A stretch of 8,386 bases of DNA from Gammaproteobacteria bacterium (lineage in GTDB: Bacteria; Pseudomonadota; Gammaproteobacteria; Pseudomonadales; Azotimanducaceae): the NCBI GenBank assembly GCA_002726925.1, contig PBTJ01000107.1:3617-12002 (forward strand). The letters are read 5' to 3'. The translations under genes were made by a program, and so were the position numbers. Each line of letters opens with the position of its first letter. The first letter of the stretch is position 1. Positions 6,990 through 8,386 of the stretch are shown here, one piece after another. Under the pieces are notes generated by a model. That model saw only the letters and a program-made list of their open reading frames with translations. It did not search any database and was not told where the DNA came from.

Positions 6990-7658
6990 ATGGGCGAGCA
7001 GATTAGCATCACGATGCAGGACGGATTTGAACTCGGCGCTTACCACAGCGCGCCATCGGGCCAGAGCAAGGGCGTGGTGGTGGTGATTCAAGAGATTTTT
7101 GGTGTCAATGGGCACATCCGTGAAGTGGTGGAGGGTTATGCGGAGCGAGGATATCAAGCGATTGCGCCAGCTCTATTTGACCGCATCGAACCCGATCTTC
7201 AGTTGGGTTATACCGAAGCTGACATGGGCAAGGGCATAGAACTGGCTTTCCAAGGCCTTGAAATGGCACAAACGATGAAAGATCTGCAGTCGGTTGTCGA
7301 CCATGCTGCAGCGCAAGGCGCTGTGGGCGTTGTTGGCTATTGTTTTGGCGGACTACTCACTTACCTAAGCGCCTGTCAGTTGAGTGGCGTAACTGCAGCA
7401 TCTAGCTACTACGGGGGTGGCATTTCAGGCGTCTTGGACAACCAACCCCAATGCCCGCTTATCATGCACTTTGGTGAGCTGGACGCGCATATTCCCATGG
7501 CGGATGTTGAAAAAATCAAGGCAGCGAATCCAAACATTCCGGTGCACGTCTATGCTGCGGACCACGGTTTCAACTGCGACCATCGAGCCAGTTACAACGA
7601 GCCGGCGGCGGGACTTGCATTAGAGCGAACGCTTGCGCACTTTGCCGAGCATCTGTGA
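6990..7658 (+). CDS. Dienelactone hydrolase family protein (alpha/beta hydrolase)
   Basis: This 222-residue cytoplasmic hydrolase is close to the ~236 residues of carboxymethylenebutenolidase (ClcD/TfdE type), which opens dienelactones in chloroaromatic breakdown. The family's distinctive residues are present: E35 in QEIFGVNGHI, the nucleophile C118 in GYCFGG, D165 in GELDAHIP and H192 in ADHGFNCDHR. The cysteine nucleophile with the paired glutamate sets it apart from ordinary serine esterases. The start is an ATG with AGGAG 7 bases upstream, and the N-terminus has no signal peptide. No aromatic-degradation gene is nearby, so the substrate is uncertain. Many members of this family are broad esterases or lactonases rather than true dienelactone hydrolases. 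It appears monocistronic: it is divergent from the phoB remnant, and 434 bases separate it from the next gene. Confidence 0.93.
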   Translation: MGEQISITMQDGFELGAYHSAPSGQSKGVVVVIQEIFGVNGHIREVVEGYAERGYQAIAPALFDRIEPDLQLGYTEADMGKGIELAFQGLEMAQTMKDLQSVVDHAAAQGAVGVVGYCFGGLLTYLSACQLSGVTAASSYYGGGISGVLDNQPQCPLIMHFGELDAHIPMADVEKIKAANPNIPVHVYAADHGFNCDHRASYNEPAAGLALERTLAHFAEHL

Positions 7659-7684
7659 GATAGAGACAAAAGCGGCAGAGAACT

Positions 7685-7718
7685 TGTCACGGCCGGGTTG
7701 TCAGACATCCGGGTGTCA
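7685..7718 (+). repeat. Three spaced TGTCA repeats
   Basis: TGTCA occurs at 7685-7689, 7699-7703 and 7714-7718, at periods of 14 and 15 bases. The first two copies read TTGTCA, and CCGGG stands just before the second and third copies. The regular spacing suggests either a decayed tandem repeat or a multi-site operator. It resembles Pho-box half-sites (CTGTCAT), but the period is not the 11 bases of Pho boxes and the spacers are GC-rich. Confidence 0.4.
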
Positions 7719-7827
7719 ACAAGGCGACATTTAACAGATGCCCGCTGGTCGAAATCTATTTCGCCCCTTGCAATTTACGAGAAAGGGTCTTTTTTCGCCT
7801 GAACGGGCGTTCGCGCGGCTATGAGTA

Positions 7828-7856
7828 TTGACAATAACCCGTCTGTTGTTGATTCT
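7828..7856 (+). promoter_or_regulatory. Possible sigma-70-type promoter for the DUF3450 gene
   Basis: TTGACA (7828-7833) matches the -35 consensus exactly. After a 17-base spacer the -10 position reads GATTCT, only three of six matches to TATAAT. It faces the downstream gene but lies about 240 bases from its start codon. Pattern-based only. Confidence 0.25.
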
Positions 7857-8092
7857 TCGTGCCGGACAAGGCGGGGAGGACGCCATAGCTCGGGCTGCAA
7901 GGGTTTTTTCTAGGATCTCAGGGTGAATGTAGAAGGGTTTACCTGCTAGAAACTTGCCACACAGCGAGCTACGTCTCGACTTTGCTTCGGCAAAAAAACT
8001 GGCACAAGAACAACGCTTTTAGGAGCCGCTTGGAGTGGCGCCTTGGAGCAGTCCAGCCATAAAGAAACCAGGGATTCCAGTAGGAAGTACTA

Positions 8093-8386
8093 ATGAAAAA
8101 ACACATGCAAAAGCTGTCGCTAGCGCTATTGACCAGTGCGGCCGTATTCTCCGGATCGTCAGCGCTCGGTGCTACGTTGAGCGATGTTTTTCAGGCCGCG
8201 GAGCAGATGAACGCGCAAGCGAAGCGCTCGCAGGCCAAGATTAACGATCTGACAGAGGAGACGCGCCAGCTTCTGAATGAGTATAAAACAGTGCTCAAAG
8301 AGGTCGAAGGACTGCGTGTCTACAACCGACAGCTTGAAAAGCAAATTGTTAACCAAGAGAGTGAGATGGTGCAGCTCTCGCAGTCC
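8093..8386 (+). CDS. DUF3450 family periplasmic coiled-coil protein, N-terminal 98 residues, runs off the edge
   Basis: The start is an ATG with AGGA 7 bases upstream. The protein opens with a Sec signal peptide: basic MKKHMQK, a hydrophobic core LSLALLTSAAVF, and a likely cleavage near SSA|LGA or LGA|T, around residue 24-27. The mature part is a charged, alpha-helical stretch likely to form a coiled coil. Its pattern QAKINDLTEETRQLLNEYK followed by LRVYNRQLEKQIVNQ matches my recollection of DUF3450 proteins. In gammaproteobacteria these usually sit first in an operon with one or two ExbB/TolQ-like proteins, ExbD and TonB, and sometimes a TPR protein, in an accessory TonB energy-transfer system. 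Those genes would lie beyond the right edge and are not visible. The exact molecular role of the family is not established to my knowledge. Confidence 0.82.
   Translation, partial: MKKHMQKLSLALLTSAAVFSGSSALGATLSDVFQAAEQMNAQAKRSQAKINDLTEETRQLLNEYKTVLKEVEGLRVYNRQLEKQIVNQESEMVQLSQS

Larger units (their letters stand above)
7659..8092. other. 434-base intergenic region, no gene recognised
   Basis: No conserved reading frame or recognisable RNA gene is seen here. It holds a three-fold TGTCA repeat (7685-7718), a consensus-like -35 (TTGACA, 7828-7833) with a poor -10 (GATTCT, 7851-7856) after 17 bases, T-rich stretches near 7790 and 7904, and a small TTTGC-TTCG-GCAAA hairpin (7981-7994). No clear terminator follows the hydrolase gene. 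If the TTGACA is a real promoter, the downstream gene has an untranslated leader of over 200 bases. Confidence 0.5.

Noticed and set aside
7685..7718. Pho box (PhoB-binding site)
   Set aside because: The TGTCA repeats have 14-15-base periods and GC-rich spacers, not the 11-base period with AT-rich spacer of Pho boxes.
7981..7994. TTTGC-TTCG-GCAAA hairpin as an intrinsic terminator
   Set aside because: On the plus strand it is followed by A, not T. On the minus strand the T run precedes the stem. The stem is only 5 bp.
8035..8244. Plus-strand frame overlapping the DUF3450 start
   Set aside because: It runs out of frame through the signal peptide and coiled coil of the DUF3450 gene and shows no known motif.

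Overview
The window looks like a chromosomal segment of a Gram-negative bacterium, most likely a gammaproteobacterium. The base composition is moderately GC-rich by eye. The evidence is a PepQ of the enterobacterial/marine gammaproteobacterial type, a PhoB-like regulator remnant, and the start of a DUF3450 protein, a periplasmic companion of TonB/ExbB/ExbD-type systems in marine gammaproteobacteria. Genus is not determinable from what is visible.

Layout, left to right. Positions 1-3565 (minus strand) hold a two-gene peptidase operon: an Xaa-Pro dipeptidase (PepQ) whose stop codon overlaps the start of a dipeptidyl-peptidase IV-type serine peptidase. The latter runs to the left edge and probably ends there. 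A 168-base divergent promoter region follows. Positions 3734-5091 (plus strand) hold the FAD subunit and the [2Fe-2S] subunit of a molybdenum hydroxylase (xanthine dehydrogenase/CO dehydrogenase family). The molybdopterin-binding catalytic subunit is not next to them. A hairpin closes this pair. On the minus strand, 5216-5902 is a HAD-superfamily hydrolase of the epoxide-hydrolase-N-terminal/ACAD10-like type.

Positions 6077-6678 (minus strand) hold a clearly decayed phoB-type response regulator. It has no start codon, a stop immediately after the phospho-acceptor Asp, a frame-breaking deletion in the receiver, an in-frame deletion in the DNA-binding domain and a late frameshift. Just upstream is a short, possibly also broken, reading frame. 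Positions 6990-7658 (plus strand) are a dienelactone hydrolase family protein. After a 434-base non-coding stretch with TGTCA repeats and a possible promoter, a DUF3450 gene begins at 8093 and runs off the right edge.

Functionally, PepQ and the DPP-IV-like enzyme fit together: one releases Xaa-Pro dipeptides from peptide N-termini and the other splits them, which suggests proline-rich peptide scavenging. The rest are unrelated catabolic or accessory genes in alternating orientations. I do not see a CRISPR array, a prophage, an insertion sequence, a tRNA or rRNA, or a clearly new multi-gene system. The most unusual items are the phoB pseudogene and the orphan FAD/Fe-S pair.
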